A stretch of DNA of 64,000 nucleotides from the NCBI RefSeq assembly GCF_030445035.2, contig NC_080673.1, positions 162,808,216 through 162,872,215 on the forward strand. Direction: 5' to 3'. Shown here one piece after another: positions 22,961 to 34,059 of this stretch. Under the pieces are notes generated by a model. The model was not told the DNA's origin. It saw only the letters and a program-made list of their open reading frames with translations, and ran no database searches. Source of the stretch: Dasypus novemcinctus. Taxonomy: Eukaryota > Chordata > Mammalia > Cingulata > Dasypodidae. Numbering within the stretch: position 1 is the first letter of the stretch; each line of letters starts with the position of its first letter. The translations under genes were made by a program, and so were the position numbers.

Positions 22961-23419
22961 ATTTTCAATCAGCCCCACTTGCCCTCATGCCAGAAACAGA
23001 GTTAAAATGGAGGCTACTGGCCTCTTTCTGACTTGGACAGGTTCAAACTTTAGCTGTCTTAGGACTGGACTTTAGCCTACTGAATTGACTAATCAGTAGC
23101 TGAAATCATTGCCTGACCATCTCTCCCTTCCTGTTTTTGGGAAATAAGGTTTCCAACTCCAGCCACATAATAGTTTCCGAGGCAGCTTGTGCTGCCAGCA
23201 GGAGATGGACTCCAGCCTCCATGATGTGGAGAATTTTACTCACAAATCTTCAATGCAGATGGGCAGTTTCCACCTTCTGTCCTTCCAAGGAAGTTGCAGG
23301 ATGCTCTTCTCCAGTCTCCGGTCCCCCAAAATGTAATTTAGAGTGCTATGGCTGATTACTAATTACACTGTAGGAAGAGCTGACTCTTACAGCTCCTTTC
23401 TCTGCTCCTTCCAGAACCT

Positions 23420-23972
23420 CATTAGTTTTTATGGCTGAATAACATTCTATTGTGTATATATACCACATGTTGATTATCTATTCATCAGTTGGTAGACACT
23501 GGTTGCTACCATCTTTTGGCAACTGTTAATAATTATGCTACGAATATTGGTGAGCAAATAGCTATTTGAGTTCCTGCTTTCAATTCTTTTGGGTTTATGC
23601 TCAAAAGAGGAATTGTCAGGTCATATGGTAATTCTATACTTAACTTTCCAAGGTACTGCAAAGCTATCTTTTACAGCAGATGCACTATTTTACATTCCCA
23701 CCAAAAATGAATGAATGTTCCTATTTCTCCACATGCTCTCCAACACTGGTAATTTTCCATATTTTAAATAGTAGCCATTTTACTGGGTGTGAAATAGTAT
23801 TTCATTGTGGTTTCGATTTGCATTTCTCAATGGCTAATGAAGTTGAACATCTTTTCATGTAGTTTCTGATCATTCATATTTCATTGTAGAAATGTCTATT
23901 TAAGTCTTTTATCCATTTTTAATTGAGTTGTTTGTCTTATTTGTTGTTAGATTGCAGGATATCTCTGTACAA
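23420..23972 (-). mobile_element. Older host L1, 5' segment
   Basis: Continuation of the L1 interrupted at 16203: 'atggctgaataacattctat', 'tatataccacatgttgatta', 'caattcttttgggtttatgc', 'tgtggtttcgatttgcattt', all antisense to the ORF2 C-terminus and proximal 3' UTR. It stops at 23972, followed by the ATAAACATTT duplication. The copy is 5'-truncated at about 1.1 kb in total. Confidence 0.85.
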
Positions 23973-24039
23973 ATAAACATTTAAAAGTTACATTAGGGCA
24001 TCTGTGTTTTTTGTCACAATTTGAAAACTTACCTCTTCT

Positions 24040-25434
24040 GAGATTGATAAATGTAATTTCATAAAATCCCCAAATTTCTGCAAGGCAAATTCAAAAGACA
24101 AATTATTAATTAAGGGAAAAACATATGACTTCACAAAAGGCTAATTTCCTTGATAGATAGTGCTCTTATATATCAAAAAGAAAAAATAACCCAATAAAAA
24201 CATTGGTAAAAGAGATATCCAGAAAAATAAATAGAAATTGTTCTTAAACATATGTGAAAAGAGACCTAATCTCATACATAAAAAGAAAAATTGAAATTAA
24301 ACTGAGACTGGCAAAGACCAAAAGTTTGGTTACATATTGGTAAGGATGAAAGGAAATAGGCATTCTTACACTTTGCAGGACAGTGCAGATTAGAACAATT
24401 TCTGTGAATATATACATACATATGCATATATATGCATACATATGATGTACATATAAGATTATATAGTACAGCATTGTCATAGTGGCAAAATATGGGAAAC
24501 AACTAGAATATCCATTGATTGAGGCCGGAAACAATCATATTCTATCTAAATTGAAGTTTGATTATAGAAATTATGGTATACCCCTGTATTAGCCAAAGGG
24601 GAGCTGATGCAAAATACCAGAAATAGGTTGGTTTTTATACAGAGTATTTATCTGGGGTAGGACCTTACAGATACCAGGCCATAAAGCATAATTTACTTCC
24701 CTTACCAAAGTCTATTTCCATGTGTTGGGGTAAGATGGCTGCCAAAATCTGTGAGGGTTCAGGCTTCCTGGGTTCCTCCCTTCTTCAGGCTTTTTCCTTG
24801 GCTCAGGGTTTCTCTCTTCCTGGGGCTTGCTTCTGTTTCCTCTGTGAGCTTACTCTCCAGGGCTCCAGCTTAAGGCTTCAGCATCAAACTCCAACATCAA
24901 AACTCCAACATTAAAAGTCCTCTGATTCTGTCCTTTGGCATGCCTTTTATCTTTGAGTCTCCACCCACCAAATGGTGGGGACTCAGCACCCTACTAGCAC
25001 AAGAAGTTTACATAATTACTTAATCAAGTAAACATATGAATCCAATACAATCTAATATGGCCAGAGGAAAAGATCAGTTTACAAACATAATCCAATATTT
25101 CTTTTTGGAATTAATCAATAATATCAAACTGCTACAACGCCTATGTTGGAATAAGTGATACATGAAATAGAAATATTAAGTAAAAAAGCAAATTCAAAAT
25201 CCTGTTTTGACTTTTACACCTGCATTAAAATTTAAAAAAAATAACAATACACACACATACATAAATATTCATGGAATAGTCCTATAGGGATGCACAGAAT
25301 GCTTAATATTGGTTGCCTCTGGAGAGGGGAACTGGATAACTGGGAGAGAATGTGGAAAGGAGAATGTTCACTGTTTTACCATTATATAACTTTTGTAACA
25401 TATCATTCTATTATTTATTCAAAAATAAATACTG
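24040..25434 (+). mobile_element. Ancient L1 (L1ME/HAL1-like) 3' end, split by an LTR
   Basis: Plus-strand L1 relic. The first part (about 24040-24584) holds 'atgtgaaaagagacctaatc', 'agactggcaaagaccaaaag' and 'ggaaacaactagaatatcca' in the order of an old L1 3' region. After the LTR (24585-25136) it resumes with 'aagtgatacatgaaatagaa', 'ttggttgcctctggagaggg' and a tail near 25415-25434 containing AAATAAA. A (TA/CA) microsatellite has expanded at about 24405-24450. The subfamily name is tentative. Confidence 0.65.
24585..25136 (-). mobile_element. Solo LTR, copy B of the ERVL/MaLR-like family
   Basis: The minus strand begins TGTAGCAGTTTGATATTATTG and ends TTTGGCTAATACA, with a 5-bp duplication at one mismatch (ACCCC 24580-24584; ACGCC 25137-25141). 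A polyadenylation motif (agataaatac on the minus strand) precedes the end by about 70 bp. Shared with copies A and C: 'ggtattttgcatcagc', 'ccctttggct', 'tatggcctggta', 'gaaacaagcccc'-like block. A short internal triplication-like stretch (catcaaactccaacatcaaa) lies near 24888-24912. It sits inside an ancient L1, so it postdates that L1. Confidence 0.85.
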
Positions 25435-25447
25435 AAAAGTAATAACT

Positions 25448-27412
25448 ATTATACCTGTTCTTCCTTCTCCTTCTCCTCAGAAACTCTGGTGGCCACTGCC
25501 TTTTTATCAAGATAAAAGTTCTTCTATTGTAAAAATAATAATGTCAATAATAGAATAATAATCCATCTATTTTAGTCCATTGTTCATTCCCCAATCTTGA
25601 GGATTTTGCAACAGTGATGCACACTCTATTTCTAATTGAGAAGGGGCTTAGATCCCAGGGACAGATAGATGGAAGTACCTTGCTTGCAGTTGCAGACACT
25701 CTCTGTTCCTTGGGATTGTCCACCATCATCTCCTTGTTAGATGTCCGGAGTGAGTCCAGTGAACGGGAGAATAGGAGTTATAATTCTGCTGAGATTTAGG
25801 GCTCAACCAGCACAGGAACAGACCGAAGATTTAAGTCCCTGGAACATACATTTAAGAAGTATAGGTAAGTGTACACTGAATTTTATAACTGACTGGAAAA
25901 TTGTTTTCCAAAGTGAGTGTACTATTCATATTTGCAGCAGGCAATGTATAGGTATTCCAGGTAGTCTACAGCCTTGATACTGTCACTATCTATTTTAGGC
26001 ATTTTAGTGAGTATGTAGGATTATCTCAATATAGTTTAAGTTTACATATTTAAGATAACCAGTGATAATGATATCTTTTTATCTTGTATTAGACATTCAC
26101 ATACTTAATTTTTGTTATTGTCTATTCAAATGATCTGACAATCTTAATGGTTTGTCTATATATAGTTCAGAATAGGGAGTCTTTATATTCTTTAAAAAAA
26201 CAACAACCTGTGACAGAAATAGCCATTGTGAATTTTTCCTCCTGTACTCTCTTGCCCATTCATTTACTTAATCTTAATAAATTTTAATGAATGCTTTGGG
26301 GAAAAAAAAAAGTAGTATAGTGCTAATTATAGACTCAAGTAAAAGGGGCAGAAGAACCATGTGTAGGGAAAATATGAATGAGTGTAAATCTGTTACACTG
26401 GAGCATAAATTCCAAAGTAAGGCCCACTGAGAGGTGCTGAAATTCTGAGCTTGTCTGCCATGCTTATAGTATCTAGATGTTTCTAAAGTCCTGCTATTTG
26501 AGAAAGTGTTTACTGTGGCAGTCAATGAGATCCTGCTGAGACGTGAATAAGCATAACCTCTGGAATGACCTCCTGACTCACTTTGAAATCTTTTAGATGT
26601 AAAAACTCATTTGTACTTCATAGTTCCCCCTTTTGGTCAATGTCTTTTTTCAGAAGCATTGCTAGTTGGTATTTGGTAATAATCTCTTGGTGCCAAGGAG
26701 GCTAATCCCCAGGAGTAATGTCCCACATGGGGCAAGGGGTAGTGCATTTATATGCTGATTTTTGCTTAGAGAGATGCCACATTGAGCAATAAGGAGGCTT
26801 TCAGGAGGTAACTCTTAGTCATTATATAATACTAGGCTAAATTTCAGTTTCACAAGAAAAGGTTCATAAGTACAATCATCAACATCAAGGACCTGGTGTA
26901 AAGGTTTGTCTTCTTTCACTAGGCACTGGCCATGTACGCAGGAGATTCTTGTCATTCTATTAGAGAATGTAACAGGTCTCCCCAGGATGGGAATTCAATA
27001 TTCTTTTGGTTATTGTGTGGTCTCTACCCACTGAGAAAATGCTCCATGAGCACTTGACCTTAGAGGCATGCCCCAGGTGTACCCCTCCCCACACATCCCC
27101 CCATGGGGGCATTTCCAGGGCATTGGAATTGTCCTGCATGACATTGCAATGACAGATACAGGCCATTTTACAATTTGTTATAACCTATAAAAAGAGTGTA
27201 AAGTGTAATGTAAACTATAGTCTAGTTAGTAGCAATGCTTCAATATGTGTTCATCAATTATAACAAATGTACCACACTTACAAAAGAAGTTATTAATGTG
27301 AGAAAGTCTGGGAAGGGGAAGGGGAGGGGAACGGGGTGGGGTATATCGGAATTCTCTTTATTTTTTATATAACATTTATGTAATCTTTAAAAATTAAAAA
27401 ATAGAAAAATAA
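25448..27412 (+). mobile_element. L1 3'-UTR insertion with 5' inversion (twin-priming structure)
   Basis: Flanked by a perfect 13-bp duplication AAAAGTAATAACT (25435-25447 and 27413-27425). The right part (about 27068-27412) is the L1 3' end in plus orientation, with an A-rich tail. The left part (25448-about 27065) is the adjacent upstream 3'-UTR sequence in minus orientation. The two breakpoints are neighbours in the intact element (compare 41018-41893): the left part starts at the 'acctgttctt' boundary and the right part starts at the matching 'caggtgta'. An inverted 5' segment with adjacent breakpoints inside one duplication is the signature of twin priming. A poly(A)-tailed insert (25865-26309) was added later. 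Confidence 0.9.
25865..26309 (+). mobile_element. Poly(A)-tailed retrocopy carrying antisense L1 sequence
   Basis: Flanked by AAGAAGTATAG (25854-25864) and AAGTAGTATAG (26310-26320), an 11-bp duplication with one mismatch. It ends on the plus strand in a run of 10 A, with AATAAA about 25 bp upstream. Sister L1 copies read straight across the insertion point, so this segment is extra. The first about 300 bp is L1 ORF2-end sequence in antisense ('gttttccaaagtgagtgtac', 'attttaggcattttagtgag'). The last about 130 bp is unassigned. Structure indicates a reverse-transcribed, polyadenylated RNA whose 3' end contained an antisense L1. The source gene is unknown and there is no coding frame. Confidence 0.7.
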
Positions 27413-27439
27413 AAAAGTAATAACTCTATATCCAATTCT

Positions 27440-27575
27440 ATTACGATAACTTCCTTTATGCATTAGCTCCCCAACCTAGACTAGGAGAAACTAAGATTTA
27501 CTCCTTTTGTACTCCCAGTGTCTGCACAGTGCTTAGTTCCGAAAAGGTACCCACGCATTTATGGAAGGAGTGCTA
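27440..27575 (+). mobile_element. L2 3'-end fragment
   Basis: 'ttttgtactcccagtgtctg' followed by 'cacagtgcttagttccgaaa' and 'acgcatttatggaagg' resembles the L2 terminus (TTTGTATCCCCAGTGCCTAGCACAGTGCC). Diverged. Confidence 0.5.
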
Positions 27576-28844
27576 GGCAGACCCTGGTAAACACAATGAC
27601 ATGGCCACATTCTGCTACGGTAAAAGGCTGTTGGGGATTTGAAGATGAAAGTCCACCTGACCAGTTTTGGGATGGCTTCTAGGAAGACATGGGCTTAAAC
27701 TGACCCTTGACACAAAGAAAGGAGACAAAGATACATGAACCAGTTTATGGAACAGGAGGGTATTATAGGAACAAGAACGTAGGATGTCTTCTGGTAACCT
27801 TGAGTAGACTGGGTTCCCTGAAGCAGGCTGGCAAGAGAGGAAGAGAATAAGCAATTAAGAGAAAAGATAGAGGATGATCTTTGTTTTGTGAGCCTAAACA
27901 GGAAACACCTGTTGTTTATCTAGTTAGTGCAAAGGCCCTGGCTGCCAAACTAAAGGTTGATTTGCTTTAAATGATTGATGACTAATTGAATCAGGTGGTT
28001 CCTTCCTACAATGATTTTTTTTTATCACTTCATTAACCAAGCCACCATATGTGGCTTGCATGGCAGATGCTAGCTATTTAGAATAGGGACGTGTAACTCA
28101 AAGAAACAATTTTTAATGTAATAGTGTGTATTTATAAGCCATTCTGTCAGTCTCTGAAAATAAAAATATGGATATATTCATCTGGTATCTTTAAATAGAT
28201 TAATTCAGTTGATATTTACATTTTCAAAACATAGCTCTCTATGTACACAAAGATTAGCATTTAGAATATTAACATCTGATGTTTTACCCTGCAGACAATC
28301 CTCCACCTTGCAATTGTCACCCAAAAGTTCATTTATGAGTTTGTTGTTTTTCCATAAACATAAAAATGCCCAGGTTATCAGGTCACTTTGCAGAAATTAA
28401 TTTATTCCATCATGTATCTGATGTTTTGTATGGATAATATTCTTTAAAATCTGTACCATCATTATTGATCATTCTATGCTTGTGTTTGGGTGTCTGAGAA
28501 AATACACTGCAACCTGAACTTATTTCTTTCTGTAACATGATATAGAAAGATAAAAGTACCAGTGTCTGAGAATCAGCAAGTTCTTAACACACTCTATTGT
28601 TTCTGCTTCTCTACTTGTGCACATTAAAGGATATTAATGTAGGTACATTATATTCCCGGGTGTTCACAGATGGATGAGAGGCTGGAATCTACCCTCTGGT
28701 TCACTGGGACAGGCCGTTTTTATGATTCAACCTTGTCTGTACCCTTTATTCAAAGGCAGATGCTTCAGTGCAAGAACAAAAGCCAGGAGGCGTTTGTTTT
28801 CATGGGTGATCTAGGAAAATAAACTGCCCATAGAATGTGATGCC
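27576..28844. other. Mostly unassigned DNA
   Basis: The segment 27650-27760 ('ggatggcttctaggaagaca') weakly recalls an ancient L1-type 3'-UTR repeat. The rest, including 28100-28840, shows nothing recognisable and may be single-copy. Confidence 0.4.
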
Positions 28845-28990
28845 CAGAAGTCTTGGCTATAATCCAGTCTCTAGGACTCATTAATTATACCTTTTGATAG
28901 GTTAGTCGATTTCTTTCTACCTTACATGCTTCATCTGTAAAATGAGGATTACACTCCCTACCCTACTTGGTGCATATAAAGTAGAGACAG
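28845..28990 (+). mobile_element. MIR fragment
   Basis: 'gcttcatctgtaaaatgagg' followed by 'attacactccctaccctact' matches the MIR core (CCTCATCTGTAAAATGGGGAT, CTACCTCATAGGG). Confidence 0.65.
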
Positions 28991-29044
28991 CATGTTACAA
29001 AGTTAGATGGGGGTTCCCTAGTAAGTTTGTCTGGGCTCATATTC

Positions 29045-29395
29045 TCTGACCTATCACTTTTTACATAGTTGACCTTGGATTAGTAACTTAACCAGTGGCT
29101 CTCAAATTTCCCTGCATACTAAAATTACCTGGGAAGATCCATAAAATTCTCATGCATAGGTCCCATCCCATGTCTGTTAAACAGGGCATTCTGGAATCAG
29201 AGATCAGTATCCCCTCACCTCCTACCCTTTGATTCCAATGTGCAGTCAGATTTGAGCTTCTGTTTCATCTCCTTGAAATGGAGGAAGAGTTTCTACCTCT
29301 CAGTGGGTTTAGAGGATTAAAAAAAATAACCCAGGCGAAGCACTTAGCGCAGTGCCTGTAACATGTTAAACACTTGATACATTTTTACTCTCATT
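29045..29395 (+). mobile_element. MIR interrupted by a MER5A-like element
   Basis: The left part (29045-29092) contains 'ttgaccttggattagtaact' followed by 'taac', the MIR 'GTGACCTTGGGCAAGTTACTTAACC' block. It breaks exactly there and resumes after 29255 with 'tctgtttcatctccttgaaa', then 'ggattaaaaaaaataaccca' and 'gcacttagcgcagtgcctgt'. This is standard MIR order on both sides of the insert. Confidence 0.7.
29093..29255 (+). mobile_element. MER5A-like hAT DNA transposon inside MIR
   Basis: Starts cagtggctctcaaatttccc (MER5A consensus CAGTGGTTCTCAAACTTT). 'aaaattacctgggaagatcc' follows, and it ends near 'gtcagatttgag', the degraded terminal inverted repeat. The 8-bp duplication expected for hAT elements is not legible. 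Confidence 0.65.
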
Positions 29396-31304
29396 TTATA
29401 ATGTGACTATGACAGTCAAATTGTTCAACACATCTTTGCTTTTTAGAAAATCAAATGATTTTCTGCTGTTCCAGTTCTTTTCTTCACTGCATTAGTATTC
29501 TCTCTGTCCTGCAACATTTATCACAGTTTTCCTGTATAATAAAAGTGTGCTATTTGGAAAAGGATGGGCACCTGGTGTCCAAAAACAGGTTTGTTCCAAA
29601 GTAGCTATTGGATGAGGTTGTGAATCTGTCTGTGTCAGATTTCCTTTCTGTATTTCCCTCAGAATCTATCTCACTAAAATCTTGCGTATTTGAAAGTGAA
29701 TAATGGATCTGTTAGATTGAAGGAGCCAGGACAAATAAAGATGCAGACTCCTGTGCTCCTCCTGGTCTTTCTTGGCAATTATTGCTGTTCTCCCTAGAGG
29801 GAGGATGAATAGAATAGGAAAAGGAGCACTTTCCTTGCATTCAGTGTATGTTGCCTCCTCATTTTCCAGGATTGAAAGAACGGGCAAATTCAGCTTCTTT
29901 CTAACATTTTTTAGTAATTAAAAAAAAGATTTTGGACCAAGAGGGCTGTATCCGACATTAGAGGTCAAATAACTTGATGCCTTTACCAAGCATGGACAAG
30001 TAGTTGATAGCAGAGCCTAGCTTTCCTAATTTTGAGCTTATTTTTCTTTTCCTTTCCGCTGGGAGGAGGTTGTGATAAAAACCATTAACTAAAACAGAAA
30101 AAGCAAGCTACTGTTTTCTTCAGCTAAGAGGACTAACTTTATGTATTATAAAACCCAGCCTTATTTTATTCCTTTTAATTATAAGAGAGAGTGGTGAAAA
30201 AAGGGATTGGTGATGGTTTACACCTTTCCTAATGCCAGAGAGTCAGACGGATACTCATTCATTTATGTTTACAAATACATTAAAGTATATATAGTATAAG
30301 TATACTTTATATATAGGTGTGTGTGTATGTATCTGTGTGTATACACAACACAACATATATGCTTATACATATAGTCTTCAACCTGGTGTGGAATAGAATG
30401 CTTTTTGCATGATATCACTTAAAGGCTTTTCTAGAAAGTAACTAATTTTTATGATAAAATATTTGTGCAATTTTCTGTTAGGTGTTAAGAAAATTTTGAT
30501 CCCTCCTGGAAACCTGGTGTTAGATACCAGCCAACTCTCAGTGTCATGTATAATAGCATAAAAATTCAACTAAACATTCAAAGATGTAATAATCTTTATC
30601 ATGACTGTAATCTGCCTTTCTTATTTATCTCTAATCTCTGATGAGACCCCTCCCTTTTATCTAGTCTACTATAAAATATCTGTACTAAAGGGAATGCATT
30701 GAATTGGCTTTCCTAAGAGCATTTTCACTTAGGAAAAGTTTGAAGTAAAACTTAGACATGTGTTTATAATCCATTTGTCTGAGAAGTTGCTTCAACCTAT
30801 TTCTTATCACAATGTAACCAGGTGGTTCCACCAGGAGCCAGATTTTCTCATTCCACAGGGCTGAAGGCAAAGTCAGAGATTTAATGGGGGTATTGGTCCA
30901 GCTTCTCATCAGCATTTTATCTAGAAGAGGTATAATGGAGTTTCCAAGTCATGTGCTTTCCAGTTAATTAACTTGGTTAAAAACCTGATTTATTAGATAC
31001 ATGTTACTAAGAATTAAGTGTTTTTTTTCTCAGCTTTCAGCTGAGGGAGAGACATTGAGTCCCCTGACACAAAAACCCTCGGTTGTTACTGTTGTTAGTA
31101 ATTATAGAAGTTACAATCATCCCTTTGTGAATATTTCCCCTGACACTTCAATTTCGAATCTTGGTTTTGGCAAAAGGTGAAGAAATTACATGTACAGACT
31201 GGTAGGGAATAGGAAGCTCCAAGTTCAAGGGTGCTACTTGGTTCTTAGCCACTTCTGGAAAATAGTAAATTTTTTGTCCCCTTGCTTTATTGCTGCCTCC
31301 CTTC
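29396..31304. other. Unassigned DNA with an AT/GT-rich microsatellite
   Basis: 30285-30370 is a mixed (TA)/(TG) run ('gtgtgtgtgtatgtatctgt'). No gene or repeat family is recognised elsewhere. Confidence 0.45.
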
Positions 31305-31640
31305 CTTCACACAACAAATATTTATTTAGTGCATACTGTATACTTAGCAATGGGCTAGGCACTGTGGCAGAGCAATGAATAAGGTGAATCTGGTCACTGT
31401 CTCCATATAGCATTCTGGTTGGTGGGAAGGCAGACACCAAACAAGTAATTGCAATTACAAAAGGAGAATATACAAGCACCGACCCAAGTTAGACTGGGAA
31501 AGCCTCTCTGAGAAAGTGACTTTTAAACAGAAACATGAAGACTGAACAGAAGATAGATGGGTAGAGCACTAAGGAGTGAAGCATTCTAGCCAGAAAAGAG
31601 ACCTGGAATGGCAGCTTTCAAATATTGTGGTCCAGAAGAG
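31305..31640 (+). mobile_element. Ancient mammalian repeat, probably L1ME-type 3' UTR
   Basis: The order of 'caacaaatatttatttagtg', 'gctaggcactgtggcagagc', 'tctccatatagcattctgg', 'gggaaagcctctctgagaaa' and 'gcattctagccag' fits a common mammalian repeat built on TATTTATTGAGCACCTACTATGTGCCAGGCACTG and AGGCCTCTCTGAGGAGG-like motifs. I recall this as an L1ME-type 3' UTR, but the class name is tentative. Confidence 0.5.
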
Positions 31641-33224
31641 AGAAAGAATTCATAGAATCATAGCAATGAAGAACCATCTGTGCTTCTTATTTTGGTCTCC
31701 CAAAGATGTGGCCACCTAGATACAGATTCTTTCCACATGACCTACTTTGAAATGCTGAGTTAAACTAGGCATCTGATAGTTCACCACTAAGCTTTATTTT
31801 TTCAATCAAGGCATTGTTCCCTGGAATGATATTAAAATACATTGTCTTCAGATATTAATGCCTCAGGCTATAGTTTACTAGAGTATGAAGAGGAAATGAT
31901 ACATAAAATTGCAAATGCATGGGTGAAGGAGAAGGGCTAGATCCAGGGCATCCAACCAATGGCTGCATCAAAAGTCAAATTGCATGGGATTTGACAAAGA
32001 AAGGTTGATTTTTGTTTCCATTTGGGGAAATGCTTAAAAATATGGAAAATACTATGACTTTGTAAGAAATAGTGTGAGAAATGCCATGTACAATCACCCA
32101 GAATCGGTAATCATTAACATTTTTGTTCTATTTGACATCCTTTTAAAGATTAAAGAAATTACACATTACCAAGTTGAAGTTTAATATGAGCTTTGTATCT
32201 CAGGAAGTACAGCAAGCTTAGGAACAAAGAGCAAATCTGAAATTAGAAAGTGGAGCTCTTGGCAGTGGAGAGACCAAATATAAATGTGAGTTAAAGAAAT
32301 GAAGAACAGTAATCAGAGAAAATGAAGTGAATGGTTGTGAGCTAGATTGTGAACTAGAATCCCATAAACTCAAAAGCATACAGAAGTCAAGGAAGTCAAG
32401 TAAATGAGTGATGCTGCCATGATGTAAGATGATTGGGATCATAAAGGTAGTACTAAACTGGAAAGTACGTGGTCCTCTGAGAGCATGAAGAATAAGAAGG
32501 ATGAGGACAAGGACATCTAGGAGAAGGGAAAGGGAGAGAATAAAGCACTGTTGGTCACACAAAACATGTTGATGTAGAGTTTAATCCTTAGATATCCTGT
32601 TTGTGATCTCCAACCAAGACAGAGAATTGAGTGGAGAGGGAGAAGGTAGAGGCATGTAGAAGCCACCAGGCTGGTACTGCTGAGATTCTTGTTCCATTCA
32701 TGGCCAAGGCTGACTCACTCTTTGGGGTCCTTATTGGAACCTAATGACTAAAGGCAGTGAGTGTAATTGAGTGTATCACCAAGTGGTATCTTGGTGAGTG
32801 TGAATCTTTCAGATCACTGACCAGTGCTAGTGCTAACTAAGATCTGGAATTTGCAAGAATTGGTCAGCAGCATAATTAAATGTTCAAAGTCAAGAAACAG
32901 CTCTAGTGTCCAGAGCATTACCAAAGAAGGAGAAACCTAAGCAGTCCCTCAAAGATAGGGATTTGGAATAACCTGCAGCAGTGATCTATTGGATTCCTGG
33001 AAGAGTGTCCCAGAAAGGAAAACATGAGAGAATAAGAGAGTGGGGAGGTGAAGGAGAAGAGAGAGGTAATGAGCCAGAAGGAAAGTTGAAAGGGATCCTA
33101 AGGCAAAGTTCTTCTCCTTCACATTATCTAAGATATGGGACTTCAGGAAGAAAGTTCACTGAACATTTTGTCAAAATGTCTGGTCTGCAAATAATCTGGG
33201 CCCTGTTGCTACCTAAATGTGTAT
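31641..33224. other. Unassigned DNA
   Basis: A purine-rich block at about 32200-32650 gives a 114-codon open frame on the minus strand (32218-32562), Leu/Ser/Phe-rich, without domain-like features or a splice context. It is not called as a gene. Nothing else is recognised. Confidence 0.4.
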
Positions 33225-33370
33225 TCTTCTGCTAGTAATTGATACTCTCTGAGTCTCAGTTTCTTCAACTCTAAAATGGCATAATAAACATCTCATGGAC
33301 TTATTGTGATAATCCATTAAGATAGTATGTATGAAAGTTTTATAAACTCTAAAGTGCTGAAATATAATAC
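33225..33370 (+). mobile_element. MIR fragment
   Basis: 'gagtctcagtttcttcaact' followed by 'ctaaaatggcataataaaca' and 'attgtgataatccattaaga' matches the MIR central and 3' region (CTCAGTTTCCTCATCTGTAAAATGG). Confidence 0.65.
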
Positions 33371-34059
33371 AGTATCATTTATACTCTACCATAAACCTCA
33401 CCTTCCCATCACATATGTCTCAGGGAACAGGGCACATATAAGCTGCCCAAACACAGAAAGGATACTGATTTTTGTTAGCATCTGGATACATAAACTACAA
33501 ACACATTCAGTGTTGTCTTTCCAAGGGCATCTGTCATAACCATAGCAAAAAATATGTATAAGATCACTGTAAGGCCATATATTCAACCCCTCTGTGGTTT
33601 AGAATTTAAAAGTTGAATGTTGGGGATTAATGAGGACTCCACCAGAGGCCTATGAGGGTTTGATCATAAATTTTTCTTCAACATTTGCAATTATATTAAT
33701 TCCTGCAGACCTCAAATATTTAGTATAAGTAATTACTCATGCTATTAGAATAGCATTCAGACTGAAGTATGGTGATTGGAATTTTATTTTTTTGCACAAG
33801 AATTAAATTGCCTGTCTACTCCATCATCTGGGTGCTTCTGCATTATGCTTTACTTTCATCAAAATCATTTTGCCAGCCTGAAAAATCTCTTTCCCCACCT
33901 GTCAGGGAGCCTAAAATTCTACATTTACAGGGTTTGTCCCCCTCCCCCCAACAAGAATCTTCAATTAGAATGTAATTTTTTTTTTTTACTTGTGAAAGAG
34001 AGTTTTAAAACCTTGGTGTGGATTTGTTCATCATGTACATTAAATTATTTGGCACCCAA
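33371..34059. other. Unassigned DNA
   Basis: No gene or known repeat. A T run lies at 33977-33989. Confidence 0.5.

Larger units (their letters stand above)
16204..23419 (-). mobile_element. Full-length L1 (about 7.2 kb) nested in an older L1
   Basis: Transcribed leftward: 5' UTR about 23419-22090 with a tandem array, ORF1 relic about 22089-21100, ORF2 relic about 20895-17270, 3' UTR about 17269-16204. It lies between imperfect duplications cattacttgttttta (16189-16203) and cattagttttta (23420-23431). The host L1 continues seamlessly across these points. Both frames are riddled with stops and frameshifts, so the element is dead. The 3' UTR is long (about 1 kb) and contains AT-rich islands such as 'tatatatatatcaatataaa'. 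It is homologous to the 3'-UTR-only copies elsewhere in the window. Full length including a 5' UTR is notable because most L1 copies are 5'-truncated. Confidence 0.9.

Noticed and set aside
32218-32562. 114-codon minus-strand Leu/Ser/Phe-rich frame
   Set aside because: Follows from a purine-rich plus strand. No domain, no splice signals, no recognisable homology.
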